Origin: Atopobium sp.
GTDB lineage: Bacteria; Actinomycetota; Coriobacteriia; Coriobacteriales; Atopobiaceae
Direction of reading: 5' to 3'
Length of the DNA: 35,360 bases
Assembly: GCA_022732885.1 (NCBI GenBank)
Contig: JAIJTS010000016.1
Location: 1-35,360, forward strand
Below, in pieces: positions 16,259 through 24,781 of this stretch (position 1 is its first letter; the number at the start of each line of letters is the position of its first letter). The position numbers and the translations under genes were made by a program. The notes under the pieces were generated by a model. That model worked only from the letters and a program-made list of their open reading frames with translations, made no database searches and was not told the origin of the DNA.

Positions 16259-19216
16259 CTAGTTCTCCTGACCGCCAAAGAGGTCGACAACTTCAAGATC
16301 AAGCTTGGAGGCTTCAATGGCCTCTTTTGCACCAAAGACAACAACCGAGAGGTCATCATAGTTTTGAGGCATGGTGCTTCCCAGTGCCTTAATGTCTTCA
16401 ACCTGGGCATGAAGGATCTTCTCGCGAAGTTTAAGAAGACGCTCTGGATCACGGTGGTTGAAGTACTCAATATCTTGTCTGCGAGCAAGCGTACGAGCGG
16501 GAACAGGAGCGTCAACACCTGCTACAGAGGCAACTACGTAGCCCTCAAACTCGTCAGTTTCTGGCGTCCACTTAGAGAGCCAGCTACCTGCGCCAACATA
16601 GCGGTCAAGGGTTGCATCAAGTGCAGGGTCTCGGTAAGAGACAAAGCTTTGCAGGCCGCCTATGGAGTTTCTGAACATAACGCCATATGCACCACCCTTG
16701 ACGCGCACCTCATTCCACAGATAGTCAAGGCCTAGAACTCTGGTGGCAATAAGCCAGTTACCCTGCTGTTCATGAGTTGCATGGACAACGTTTGGATAAG
16801 AGAGGCCAACGTAGGAGACGTTTGACGGAATAATATACGCCACGTGCTGTAGCTTGCCTTCAGGGACAACAAGGGTTGGTACTGCGCTACCTACCTGTGC
16901 TTCATTACTCTTCTTGAGGCCAAGATCTCCTGCTGCTTGCCAGAACGCTTCACGGCTTTGAGTGGAGCCAGTAAAGCTGATGGTGACGTTGTCTGCACGG
17001 AAGATCTTGCGCGTAAGCGCATCCAGGTCTTTTACAAGCTGAGGAGCGCGCTTGTCCCAGTTGGTAAGTAGGTTCTTTAGGTACTCGTAGAAGCCAACGC
17101 CTGCCAGCGCATCGTTTACACGGCTAGCTGCAGAGTAGGAGGTCAAAGCCTTATTCTGCGCAGCGGTATGACCAGCGCCTACAAAGTATTGCTCCTGCGA
17201 AATGCGTCGCTGAATCAAGATGTTCTTGAGGCGGCTCAAGTCATCAAAGCGCGTGCTGGACCAAACTTCAGAAGGAATGCTTGCAAGTCCCTGGGTTTTC
17301 TCGGCAAGTGCACTTGCAGCAACAATAAGGGCGGGATGTGCCTGGTCAAGGGTGTCTTGGTCATAGATATCTGTGAAGAATGAGAGGCTACCAAGGTTGC
17401 TCTCAATAAGGATATCCAGCTCAGACGCGGTATGTGCAGCCGTATCAAGCTTACCCAGCGCCTCTGTAAGAATGCCCACAAGTGGCAACTCTTCAAAGGT
17501 GACTGCGCTGGTCAAATCAAAGTAATGGTAGACGTAGTCAATGCCGTGAGTATCCAGCTCGTGTGCGATGCATGGCAGGGGAGCCTCAACCTCAAAGCCT
17601 GCAGGACGCTCTCTACCAGCACCAATATCACTGAGCGAGAGGGACGGCAGCTTAGCTAAGTCTTCTGGAGCGTCAGGTGTTTCTTGCTCCAAGCGGAGTG
17701 CCTCAACTTCTGCACGGATCTTCTCGACGTCCTCATCGGTGAGCGTGGAGCGAAGTTGTGCCAGCTCAGCAGCTTCTTCCTGAGTGTCTCCCTTATCTGT
17801 GGGAACAAGCTCAACCTGAGCTGCGTGCTTGCTGTTGCAGATGAGCTCCAGAAGCAGCTTCTCAAAGCCCTTTTGAGCTGCAAGTTCTTTGACGTATGCA
17901 ATGGCATCTTCATAGCGGATGTAGTCCAAAGGACGCGCGTCATCGTAGAGCCAGCTTGAGAGTGAACGTAGTGTGTACTCAATACCGTTTGAGTAAGGCT
18001 GATCATTCTCGCGCAGGTTAAATTCTGCAAGTGCAATAGAAGCGTTGAGCTTCTCTGGATCAATGCCTTCGGTAGCAATTTTTTGGCAGGTGGTCTCAAC
18101 CAGCTCACGGAACTTTTGGGCCGCTCCATTCTTTAGGCCTTTGAGCTGCAAGAAAAGCATAGGTTGCGCAAGGTCATCAGAGAGATAGTAGCTAAAGTCA
18201 TCACCCAGCTCTGCGTCAAGAATTGCACGCTTGAGCGGGGACTCATTGGAGCCCATGAGGGTATCAAACAAGATATCTGCTGCCATCATCTTGTTGCGCT
18301 GATCAGGTGTTCCAAGTACGTAGCCTAAGCCAACGCTGGAGTTGTCGGCTGTGGTGTTCATACGGACCTGAGAAGGCTTGGGCAACACAGGTGTCTGCAG
18401 GTTGAGTGGATTGGGGGCACCTGCATCGCGTTTCTCGGCAGCTGCAAATCTTTGGGCAATGAATGAAAGCTCACGCTCACAATCAAGGTCTCCGTAGAGG
18501 AAGGTGTAGCTGTTAGAGAGGTCGTAGTGGCGAGCGTGGGTATCCAGGAAGTTCTCGTAGGTGAGCTCAGGGATTGCGCGAGGCTTACCGCCAGACTCTT
18601 TGCCGTAGGCGGTGTCAGGGAAGAGGGCCTCACTGACAGAATCGTAGAGCACGCGATCTGGGTCAGAGAGGGCGCCTTTCATCTCATTAAAGACAACGCC
18701 GTTGTAGCTTAGATTTCCCTGCTCGTCAGCCTCTAGGTGCCAGCCTTCCTGCTCAAAGATGCGCTTACGTGTATAAATTGCTGGATGCAACACAGCGTCC
18801 AGGTACACACTCATCAGGTTTTCAAGATCAGCTACATTAGTGCTGGCCACGGGATAAACCGTTTTGTCAGGGAAGGTCATCGCGTTCAAAAACGTCTGCA
18901 TAGAGGTCTTGAGTAGGTTAACAAACGGCTCTTTAACAGGGTAGGCATCTGAGCCGCAAAGAACCGAGTGCTCCAGGATATGGAAAACACCCGTGTGATC
19001 TACAGGAGGAGTCTTAAAAGCAATGGCAAACGAACGATTATCATCGTCGCAAGCAAACCACATAAGGCGTCCACCTGTGGGGATATGCTTAAAGATATAT
19101 GCGTAGCCAGAGATTTCGTTGACCCACTCAGCTGAGATTACCTCAAAGCTTTTGTCTTCTGCGTGAAGCGTGCCAACAGAAAACGCGCTGTTCACCTGTG
19201 AATACTTGGATGTCAT
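16259..19216 (-). CDS. M16C-family zinc metalloprotease (presequence protease/HypA type)
   Basis: This protein of about 985 residues is of the large single-chain M16C class. The inverted zinc motif HILEH is at residues 79-83 (first His, catalytic Glu, second His), and the downstream metal Glu is in NEMKGALSDP (about E178). YPVASTN and the FEQEGWH segment are typical of the family. The second half repeats the M16 fold without zinc ligands, and a coiled linker at about 470-530 (EEAAELAQLRSTLTDEDVEK...) joins the halves. These enzymes form a closed chamber degrading peptides of up to a few dozen residues. No signal peptide is seen, so it is probably cytosolic. The start is uncertain: the ATG at 19216 gives MTSKYSQVN, but the frame is open to a TTG at 19255 and neither has a good ribosome site. 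Confidence 0.93.
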   Translation of the reverse strand: MTSKYSQVNSAFSVGTLHAEDKSFEVISAEWVNEISGYAYIFKHIPTGGRLMWFACDDDNRSFAIAFKTPPVDHTGVFHILEHSVLCGSDAYPVKEPFVNLLKTSMQTFLNAMTFPDKTVYPVASTNVADLENLMSVYLDAVLHPAIYTRKRIFEQEGWHLEADEQGNLSYNGVVFNEMKGALSDPDRVLYDSVSEALFPDTAYGKESGGKPRAIPELTYENFLDTHARHYDLSNSYTFLYGDLDCERELSFIAQRFAAAEKRDAGAPNPLNLQTPVLPKPSQVRMNTTADNSSVGLGYVLGTPDQRNKMMAADILFDTLMGSNESPLKRAILDAELGDDFSYYLSDDLAQPMLFLQLKGLKNGAAQKFRELVETTCQKIATEGIDPEKLNASIALAEFNLRENDQPYSNGIEYTLRSLSSWLYDDARPLDYIRYEDAIAYVKELAAQKGFEKLLLELICNSKHAAQVELVPTDKGDTQEEAAELAQLRSTLTDEDVEKIRAEVEALRLEQETPDAPEDLAKLPSLSLSDIGAGRERPAGFEVEAPLPCIAHELDTHGIDYVYHYFDLTSAVTFEELPLVGILTEALGKLDTAAHTASELDILIESNLGSLSFFTDIYDQDTLDQAHPALIVAASALAEKTQGLASIPSEVWSSTRFDDLSRLKNILIQRRISQEQYFVGAGHTAAQNKALTSYSAASRVNDALAGVGFYEYLKNLLTNWDKRAPQLVKDLDALTRKIFRADNVTISFTGSTQSREAFWQAAGDLGLKKSNEAQVGSAVPTLVVPEGKLQHVAYIIPSNVSYVGLSYPNVVHATHEQQGNWLIATRVLGLDYLWNEVRVKGGAYGVMFRNSIGGLQSFVSYRDPALDATLDRYVGAGSWLSKWTPETDEFEGYVVASVAGVDAPVPARTLARRQDIEYFNHRDPERLLKLREKILHAQVEDIKALGSTMPQNYDDLSVVVFGAKEAIEASKLDLEVVDLFGGQEN

Positions 19217-19409
19217 AAGTTGCCAATCTGTACAAAAAACTAACATGAGCATCAATACTGTTTTGAACCATCTTGCCCATAAAAACTGTTGAGAGACTTG
19301 AGCCTCCGCACAAAGCAGGGTAAGGTGGATTTTTGTTATTGTGATACTACCGCGTCAGAGAAAAAGTGACGCTTGTATCTGTATTTTGTAATGAAAGATT
19401 TATACCCAG

Positions 19410-20405
19410 ATGAATGATTTCATTTCTAATGAGAATAAGACAGCGTCTCCTAACATTGCATATAACAATGGAATTGCCGTAGAAGACAAAGCTTTTGCCG
19501 ATGATGATGCTGAAATAACGCCTGATAACAAAAAGAAAATCTACCGAGGAATGCTGTTTGTCTTGATTGGTGGGGCTTCCTGGGGCGCATTTGGAACAGC
19601 CGCAAAATATCTGTTAGATGCCTATCATGTTGATCCAATGTGGTTAATTGATATCCGTGAGCTCTTTGCTTGCTGGTTATTTTTGGGAACTGCGTTTGTG
19701 TTTGACAGAAAAAATCTCACAACTGTTCTTAAGAGTCCACAAGAGCTGGCAAAGATTTTTGTAGTCAGTATATTTGCTATTCTTTTCTCACAGGTTGCTT
19801 ACATTTATGCAGTTAATGCAACTAATTCTGGAACTGCAACCATTATGCAATCTCTGGGTATGCTAGGCGTATTGGCTTTTGTTTGCGTGATTGGTAGGCG
19901 TTGGCCTCGTCGTCGCGAGATTCTTGGCATTGTTTTGGCTCTTCTCGGTACGTATCTTTTGGTAACTGGAGGAAATCCTGGCACGCTTAACCTACCAGCT
20001 TCAGGTATTTTCTGGGGTGTCATGTGCGCATTTGCGCAGGCATCACTTTCGATTTTACCTAAGCCTCTCATGGAGAAGTGGGGAAGCTTTACGGCAAACG
20101 GCTTAGCATTTTTGTTCTCAGGTACGCTGATTGCTGTGTTTTATCAGCCTTGGAACCACATGCCTCAGCTGGATTCCTTTGGTATCTTACTGGTAGTTAT
20201 TGGTGTTCTGGTGGGAACTTTCTTGGCATTTGGTCTCTACCTGCAGGGTGTTAAGGATGCAGGCTCACTGAGGGCTGTTCTTCTAGGTACCATTGAGCCT
20301 GTTATGGCAACCATTACTACCGTGCTGGTACTTGGGACCACTTTTAGTATTGCCGAGCTTATTGGCTTTGCCCTTATCCTTGCGATGGTTGTGCTCACCG
20401 CTTAG
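19410..20405 (+). CDS. EamA/DMT-family transporter
   Basis: This protein of 331 residues has a hydrophilic N-terminus of about 45 residues and then ten hydrophobic segments forming two EamA repeats. The first begins GMLFVLIGGASWGAFGTAAKYLL and the second ASGIFWGVMCAFAQASLSIL. The final repeat has the family hallmark GSLRAVLLGTIEPVMATITTVLVLG followed by a last helix. Members of the drug/metabolite transporter superfamily export or import small metabolites such as amino acids or nucleotides. The substrate here cannot be read from sequence. The ribosome site before the ATG is weak. It stands alone, divergent from the metalloprotease and convergent with the PcsB-like gene. The 45-residue polar head is longer than usual. 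Confidence 0.9.
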   Translation: MNDFISNENKTASPNIAYNNGIAVEDKAFADDDAEITPDNKKKIYRGMLFVLIGGASWGAFGTAAKYLLDAYHVDPMWLIDIRELFACWLFLGTAFVFDRKNLTTVLKSPQELAKIFVVSIFAILFSQVAYIYAVNATNSGTATIMQSLGMLGVLAFVCVIGRRWPRRREILGIVLALLGTYLLVTGGNPGTLNLPASGIFWGVMCAFAQASLSILPKPLMEKWGSFTANGLAFLFSGTLIAVFYQPWNHMPQLDSFGILLVVIGVLVGTFLAFGLYLQGVKDAGSLRAVLLGTIEPVMATITTVLVLGTTFSIAELIGFALILAMVVLTA

Positions 20406-20488
20406 CCGATCCTGCACGTAACACCCGCCATCTGGCGAGAAGTCCGTTTACTTCAAGCTCTACTCAACCTATATATCTCTGCTAGACA

Positions 20489-20521
20489 ATTAAACCCCGC
20501 AGGTAAACTACGGGGTTTAAT
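20489..20521. terminator. Likely bidirectional terminator
   Basis: ATTAAACCCCG (20489-20499) pairs perfectly with CGGGGTTTAAT (20511-20521) with an 11-nt loop. The T/A-rich outer stem provides short tracts on both sides. It lies between the EamA gene (ends 20405) and the minus-strand wall protein (ends 20548). Confidence 0.65.
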
Positions 20522-20547
20522 GTCTTAAAGATTGTGTGACCAGAGCT

Positions 20548-21621
20548 TTAGATGAGCTCCATCTGCGTTAGAACAGCTGAGTACCAACCGTTTGGATTGG
20601 CTGGATTGTATTTTGCAGCGCCGGAAACAGAAAGCCTTCCGCCGTAACCTGCAGCAAGACCAGCAGTGTGATCCCAGATAGCTTCTTCCCAGCTGCCCCA
20701 GCTAGAAGAGCCCCAGCCCCATGCGTTGTAAGGGAGGAAGTTATACATACCTTTTGTACTCTCAACTGCAGAAATAGCAGGTGACAAGCGTGGATCTACG
20801 CCATAAGTCCATGCAGCCTCTGCAAAGGTTGAGCCGTAGCCAGCAAGAGGTGAGCCAGCAAGGTATGCATCAATTCGAGCTCCCCAAGAGCTTACAAAGT
20901 TGGTCTTATCGCTTGACCAGTCAACATTTTGAGCCGCAGGAGCTGGTGGGGTAGTGACCTCAGTGGTATTACCAGAAGCGTTGGTAAAAGTAGTCTCAGT
21001 AGAAGCTTCTTTCAGCGCCTCTGCTGCAGCAGCTGCTTCTGCTGCTGCTTGTGCAGCTTGTTCTGCCTGTAGTTGCTCTCTTGATGCAATTGCTGCATTC
21101 ATAGCATCCTCAGCAGCCTTCTTCTGTTTTTCTGCTTCTGCCATCTGAGCATTTAAAGAAGACTGTGTATCAGAAAGCTCTTTACTCAGATCAACGAGGT
21201 GATTGATAGCATCTGAATTTTTGTTTTGAATAATCTCAAGATACTGAATAACAGCAATCAAATCATTAAAGTTATCTGCCGATAAAAGCAGATCAATAAT
21301 TCCCATAGAGTCCTGCTGCATACGATACATAGCTCTGATGGACTCTGCAGCTTTAAGACGCTGCTCCGGAATTTGCTGTTCAATTTCTGCAATACGAGCT
21401 TCATTATCTGCAATCTCTTTTTGCAGTTCAGCTACGCGCTGATTAGCGGCATCGTAATCAGAATTGGTTTGTTCAACCTTAGCCTGAAGCTCTTCAAGAG
21501 TTTCTGCTTGAGCTCTTGAGACGCCAAACAAAAAGGTATTAACAACAAGCACTGCTGCGAGAAGTGCTGTCATAAGGGTAGAGCATGAAGGTAAGCGTCT
21601 GTGACGCATAAATCTGTTCAA
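20548..21621 (-). CDS. Secreted PcsB-like coiled-coil protein with lysozyme-like domain
   Basis: I place the start at the TTG at 21621 because GGAGG (complement of 21627-21631) sits 5 nt upstream, whereas the ATG four codons later (21609) is 17 nt away and upstream codons lack a site. The 357-residue product has a signal peptide (RHRRLPSCS, core LMTALLAAVLVVNTFLFG, cleavage near AQA-E). Long coiled coils of the PcsB/EnvC type follow (residues about 45-200: LQAKVEQTNSDYDAANQRVA...), with an Ala/Glu-rich stretch and a Thr/Pro-rich linker. The C-terminal domain of about 110 residues reads YGVDPRLSPAISAVESTKG, then PYNAWGWGSSSW, which fits a lysozyme-like/glucosaminidase fold with Glu in AVESTKG as candidate catalytic residue. 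It probably cleaves peptidoglycan during division under FtsEX-like control. Confidence 0.85.
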   Translation of the reverse strand: MNRFMRHRRLPSCSTLMTALLAAVLVVNTFLFGVSRAQAETLEELQAKVEQTNSDYDAANQRVAELQKEIADNEARIAEIEQQIPEQRLKAAESIRAMYRMQQDSMGIIDLLLSADNFNDLIAVIQYLEIIQNKNSDAINHLVDLSKELSDTQSSLNAQMAEAEKQKKAAEDAMNAAIASREQLQAEQAAQAAAEAAAAAEALKEASTETTFTNASGNTTEVTTPPAPAAQNVDWSSDKTNFVSSWGARIDAYLAGSPLAGYGSTFAEAAWTYGVDPRLSPAISAVESTKGMYNFLPYNAWGWGSSSWGSWEEAIWDHTAGLAAGYGGRLSVSGAAKYNPANPNGWYSAVLTQMELI

Positions 21622-21915
21622 ATCGACCTCCGCGATTGGGGGCTTCCGATTAGTACGTATGTAACGCTGTTTGCTATTACTAGCTTTAAGCGTGAGGTCA
21701 GACAACACTTGGCCTCAAAAATACGCATAATCGCTTCTCTCCGCTCGTGCGAGGGTGTTAATTCTACTTGTTTTTGACTCCAAATGCCAACTTTGCAGAA
21801 AACAGGGCACTTTTAAAGTAGTAAAGTCGTTAGATAAGACTGAAAACGGTAGAAAAAGAAAGGGAGCCGGATTGCGTACAATAGGTTTGCAGTCAGTCCC
21901 TTCAAGGAGGTTTTA
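21622..21915. promoter_or_regulatory. Divergent promoter region, wall hydrolase and uppP
   Basis: This 294-bp gap separates two divergent envelope genes. The minus-strand side has a weak hairpin (GAGGTC 21694-21699 with GGCCTC 21711-21716), and I looked for a ydaO-type c-di-AMP riboswitch without finding its conserved core. On the plus side a TACAAT box (about 21878) could serve uppP, but no clear -35 was seen. Confidence 0.35.
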
Positions 21916-22848
21916 GTGGAGTCGGCAATTTTGTGGATTGAGGCACTTAAATCAGCATTGTTTGGCGTGGTTGAGGGTATTACCGAGTGGTTGCCTATTT
22001 CATCTACTGGTCATATGCTGCTACTCAATCAGTTTCTACCACTCAACGTCTCTGAAGACTTTTGGAATATGTTTCTAGTAGTTATTCAGCTTGGCGCAAT
22101 TCTTGCAGTGTGTGTGGGATTTTTCCACAAGCTCAATCCCTTCTCGCCAAAGAAATCAAAAGACGAGAAGCGTTCTACCTGGAAGCTCTGGGCAAAAGTG
22201 GTGGTCAGTTGTGTTCCTGCAGCAGCAATTGGTCTTCCGCTCAATGATTTTATTGAAGAGCATCTGGGAAGCCCTTTTGTTATCGCTGCAACTCTTATTT
22301 TCTATGGCATTATCTTTATCCTGCTTGAGCTCCATCGCGAGAAGGTCGCTGCAACCGTAAAAGTTGAGGTACCTCGAGGTAAACACATGCGTCCAGACGC
22401 TGCTACATCCCTTAAAGCTCCCTCAGCCGACAATCTTGCCCGCGTTCAAGACATTGATAATCTGGACTGGAAGACCGCGCTTGGCATTGGCGTTTTTCAG
22501 GTACTTGCGATTGTTCCAGGTACTTCAAGATCTGGCGCAACCATTCTTGGCGGTTTAGCACTTGGATGCTCAAGGGCGGTAGCTGCTGAGTTTACGTTCT
22601 TCCTAGCTATTCCTACTATGGCGGGAGCCTCTGCTTTGAGACTTGTACGCTACTTTATGAAGGGCAATACCTTCACTGCTCCCGAGGCAATTATTTTGGG
22701 AGTAGGCTGCCTGGTGGCTTTTATTGTTTCACTGGTTATGGTGCGTGCTCTTATGGGTTATGTCCGCAAGCATGATTTCAAACCTTTTGGTGTGTACCGT
22801 ATTATTTTGGGTATTGCTGTTATCGCATACTTCCTGCTTGTTAAGTAG
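21916..22848 (+). CDS. uppP: Undecaprenyl-diphosphatase
   Basis: This integral membrane phosphatase (BacA/UppP) converts undecaprenyl diphosphate to the monophosphate, recycling the lipid carrier for peptidoglycan, and commonly gives bacitracin tolerance. The two signatures are complete: EGITEWLPISSTGH at residues 20-33 and PGTSRSGATI at 201-210. Eight or so membrane segments surround them. At 310 residues it is longer than the usual 265-280 because of a polar insert at about 142-185 (REKVAATVKVEVPRGKHMRP...NLDWKTA) just before the second motif. The start is GTG at 21916 with a perfect AAGGAGG (21904-21910) 5 nt away. It is monocistronic with a strong terminator and divergent from the wall hydrolase gene. 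Confidence 0.96.
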   Translation: MESAILWIEALKSALFGVVEGITEWLPISSTGHMLLLNQFLPLNVSEDFWNMFLVVIQLGAILAVCVGFFHKLNPFSPKKSKDEKRSTWKLWAKVVVSCVPAAAIGLPLNDFIEEHLGSPFVIAATLIFYGIIFILLELHREKVAATVKVEVPRGKHMRPDAATSLKAPSADNLARVQDIDNLDWKTALGIGVFQVLAIVPGTSRSGATILGGLALGCSRAVAAEFTFFLAIPTMAGASALRLVRYFMKGNTFTAPEAIILGVGCLVAFIVSLVMVRALMGYVRKHDFKPFGVYRIILGIAVIAYFLLVK

Positions 22849-22883
22849 TTTTGACTTACAAGCATTACTACATATGCATCTAC

Positions 22884-22912
22884 GCGCGGTGAGTTTCTCG
22901 CCGCGCTTTTTT
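22884..22912 (+). terminator. uppP terminator
   Basis: GCGCGGTGAG (22884-22893) pairs with CTCGCCGCGC (22897-22906) through one G-U pair around a TTT loop, followed by six T (22907-22912). The right arm includes a TTCTCGCC word (22895-22902), a minus-strand copy of the window-wide motif. Confidence 0.93.
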
Positions 22913-23010
22913 ATGTGCAAAACATATAGAAAAAGCGTGGAAGACCTATGAAAGATATGTGTAATCTCTCTGGTTTCATTTACTTAGAATTGTCTTTGCT
23001 CGTATGCTCT

Positions 23011-23036
23011 TATAGCTGATTATTTTTACAGCTATA
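23011..23036. promoter_or_regulatory. Inverted repeat upstream of LPYTG surface protein
   Basis: TATAGCTG (23011-23018) and CAGCTATA (23029-23036) are perfect 8-bp arms separated by 10 bp, centred 47 bp before the start codon. AATTGT (22989-22994) and TATAGC (23012-23017) could be a promoter with a 17-nt spacer, so the arm would overlap the -10, as an operator might. No T-run follows, so it is not a terminator. Confidence 0.4.
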
Positions 23037-23069
23037 CGTATTTGCTTGAAATAGTATCCAGGAGGTTTC

Positions 23070-24590
23070 ATGCGCTCTATAAAGACAATTCAAAGAATTG
23101 CTTGCGCTATCGCACTTGCGTTTGTTGCAGTTCTTGTAGTTTCTACACCAAGGACTGTATTTGCAGATAGTATTGACACGTCTACACCAGGAGTTAAGGT
23201 TTCTGTTTTCTCGGCTGATGGTAATGCCGATACATCTAGATTCCTTACCGACAATCCTCAGCACTCCGGTCACCAGACCCCAGTTCCTGGCCAGTATGGC
23301 GAGATTGTTGTTCGTGTTGGTCAGACCATTAGAGATACTGGTGCATATTCTCACTACACCACTACTCGCCCTGGTTTTGCACCTTTTGGCGTAACAACTA
23401 CGCTGGTTACCGCTGGTGCTTATCCAGAGCTTCCAGCTACTGATTATGACTTTACCCATGCATTCTATGGAAACAGCAATACTGTCACCAATAATGGTGG
23501 TCAGTTCTATTTTGAGTTTACTGGCCGTAAAGTAACTCCTGCTAATCAGCCTGTTACCGCTTTCTTCCTTGTTACTATGCAGGGCGATTCATCAGACCCT
23601 GCTAACGTTGGTGGCAACACTACTCATCTTATGTGGGTTGGTTACCACATTCACGTTATTCCTGCAGAGACCACTCCAACCCCTACGCCTACTCCAACGC
23701 CATCCGCAGTTAACCAGCTTATCTATGACGCAAATGGCGGCACCATCTATGGCAATGCAACTTATACAGAGTCAAAGACTCCAAACAATCCTCGTAGCTA
23801 TGGTTTTGCTGATTACAACATCATTGAGGACCTGCCTGTTCGTGATGGTTACAAGTTTGAGTTCTGGAAGCGTTCTTATGTTGATAATCACTTCCGCTAT
23901 GTTGGTGCTTCTGCTGTTCCTGCAGATGCAAATAACAACCCAGCTGGCGATAAGCGCTATGTTTCTCAAACTACTGTCTTTAACATGAGAAGCCCTTATA
24001 CTCTGACTGCCGTATGGAACCAGGAGTATGAGCTGAGCTACGATGCAAATGGCGGTACCGGTGCTCCAGCTGCACAAAGTGGTTACTTCGGTATTGATAG
24101 CAACACCGCTGACTCCCTTACTGACCCAAAGAATGAGACCGTCTCTTCTACTGTTCCAACCCGTGACGGATACGTTTTCAAGGGATGGAAGCTTGATGGT
24201 ACTACTTACCAGGCGGGCGATCAGGTAACCCTTACTACCACTAATCCTAAGGTTGTTCTTGTTGCAGAGTGGGAGCCAGAGCCGGTTGCTCCTGTTACCC
24301 CAGAAAATCCTGTTACCCCAGAAAATCCTGTTACCCCAGAAAATCCTGCTACTCCAGAAAACCCTGGTACCCCAAGTGTCCCAGGAAATCCAGGTGACCC
24401 TCTTGCACCAAGCTTCCCAGGAGCCCCAAATCCAGCAGCTTTCCCATACTATGGTGGCACCGCGCTTCCATATACAGGTGATGAGAATCACGCATTCAGT
24501 GCTCTTGTTATCGCATGTGTTGCTGGTGGCGTGATTGCACTAGCTGTTGTGGCTCGTGCAAAGAACCGTCAGGCAAATTCCACAAACTAA
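23070..24590 (+). CDS. Sortase-anchored surface protein with InlB-type repeats (LPYTG)
   Basis: This protein of 506 residues has AGGAGG just before the ATG. It has a signal peptide (core ACAIALAFVAVLVVS, cleavage near VFA-D at 32) and a unique N-terminal domain (33-200). A TPTPTPTP linker leads to two InlB B-type (Listeria-Bacteroides) repeats at about 217-316 and 321-402. Landmarks are IYDANGGT and SYDANGGT at the starts, VRDGYKFEFWK and TRDGYVFKGWK in the middle, and LTAVWN and LVAEWE at the ends. A Pro-rich stalk of PVTPEN hexapeptides (408-435) follows. The sorting signal is LPYTG (466-470), then a hydrophobic segment and a basic tail (RAKNRQ). It is therefore displayed covalently on the wall, probably as an adhesin. 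No sortase gene is in the window. Confidence 0.93.
   Translation: MRSIKTIQRIACAIALAFVAVLVVSTPRTVFADSIDTSTPGVKVSVFSADGNADTSRFLTDNPQHSGHQTPVPGQYGEIVVRVGQTIRDTGAYSHYTTTRPGFAPFGVTTTLVTAGAYPELPATDYDFTHAFYGNSNTVTNNGGQFYFEFTGRKVTPANQPVTAFFLVTMQGDSSDPANVGGNTTHLMWVGYHIHVIPAETTPTPTPTPTPSAVNQLIYDANGGTIYGNATYTESKTPNNPRSYGFADYNIIEDLPVRDGYKFEFWKRSYVDNHFRYVGASAVPADANNNPAGDKRYVSQTTVFNMRSPYTLTAVWNQEYELSYDANGGTGAPAAQSGYFGIDSNTADSLTDPKNETVSSTVPTRDGYVFKGWKLDGTTYQAGDQVTLTTTNPKVVLVAEWEPEPVAPVTPENPVTPENPVTPENPATPENPGTPSVPGNPGDPLAPSFPGAPNPAAFPYYGGTALPYTGDENHAFSALVIACVAGGVIALAVVARAKNRQANSTN
24291..24362 (+). repeat. In-frame 18-bp tandem repeat coding PVTPEN
   Basis: Four consecutive units start at 24291, 24309, 24327 and 24345. 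The first three are identical (CCTGTTACCCCAGAAAAT) and the fourth has three changes (CCTGCTACTCCAGAAAAC). They encode PVTPEN three times and PATPEN once in the wall-spanning stalk. Near-identity at DNA level suggests recent slippage expansion and likely length variation between strains. Confidence 0.92.
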
Positions 24591-24661
24591 GGCATACGTT
24601 TGGGCTAGAAGGTCTTCTCGACACAAGCGTCTAGAAGTTCAATAGCAACGTTTGCACAGAT

Positions 24662-24691
24662 AAACCGGTCTTCTTTTGAGGGCCGGTTTTT
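24662..24691 (+). terminator. Terminator of the LPYTG protein gene
   Basis: AAACCGGTCTTC (24662-24673) pairs with GAGGGCCGGTTT (24678-24689), including two G-U pairs, around a TTTT loop, with a T-run through 24691. It separates the surface-protein gene from pcrA. Confidence 0.9.
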
Positions 24692-24781
24692 AATTGTGGA
24701 GTAGGGGCAAAGTGGCGCAATTAATGTCTGGTTATCGGGGTACACTTTAAACCTAAGAATGATTGACACAAGGATGGCGTA

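Noticed and set aside
16187..16735. 182-codon plus-strand open frame
   Set aside because: It begins in the terminator and runs antisense through the 3' end of the metalloprotease gene; no ribosome site or protein-like pattern. Similar antisense frames opposite metY, pcrA and the LPYTG gene were rejected for the same reason.
21622..21800. Possible c-di-AMP (ydaO) riboswitch before the wall hydrolase gene
   Set aside because: Such riboswitches often control wall hydrolases in Gram-positives, but I could not find the conserved core or paired stems.
24291..24362. Tandem repeats resembling a small CRISPR array
   Set aside because: Units are directly adjacent with no spacers, are in frame, and encode a Pro-rich stalk.
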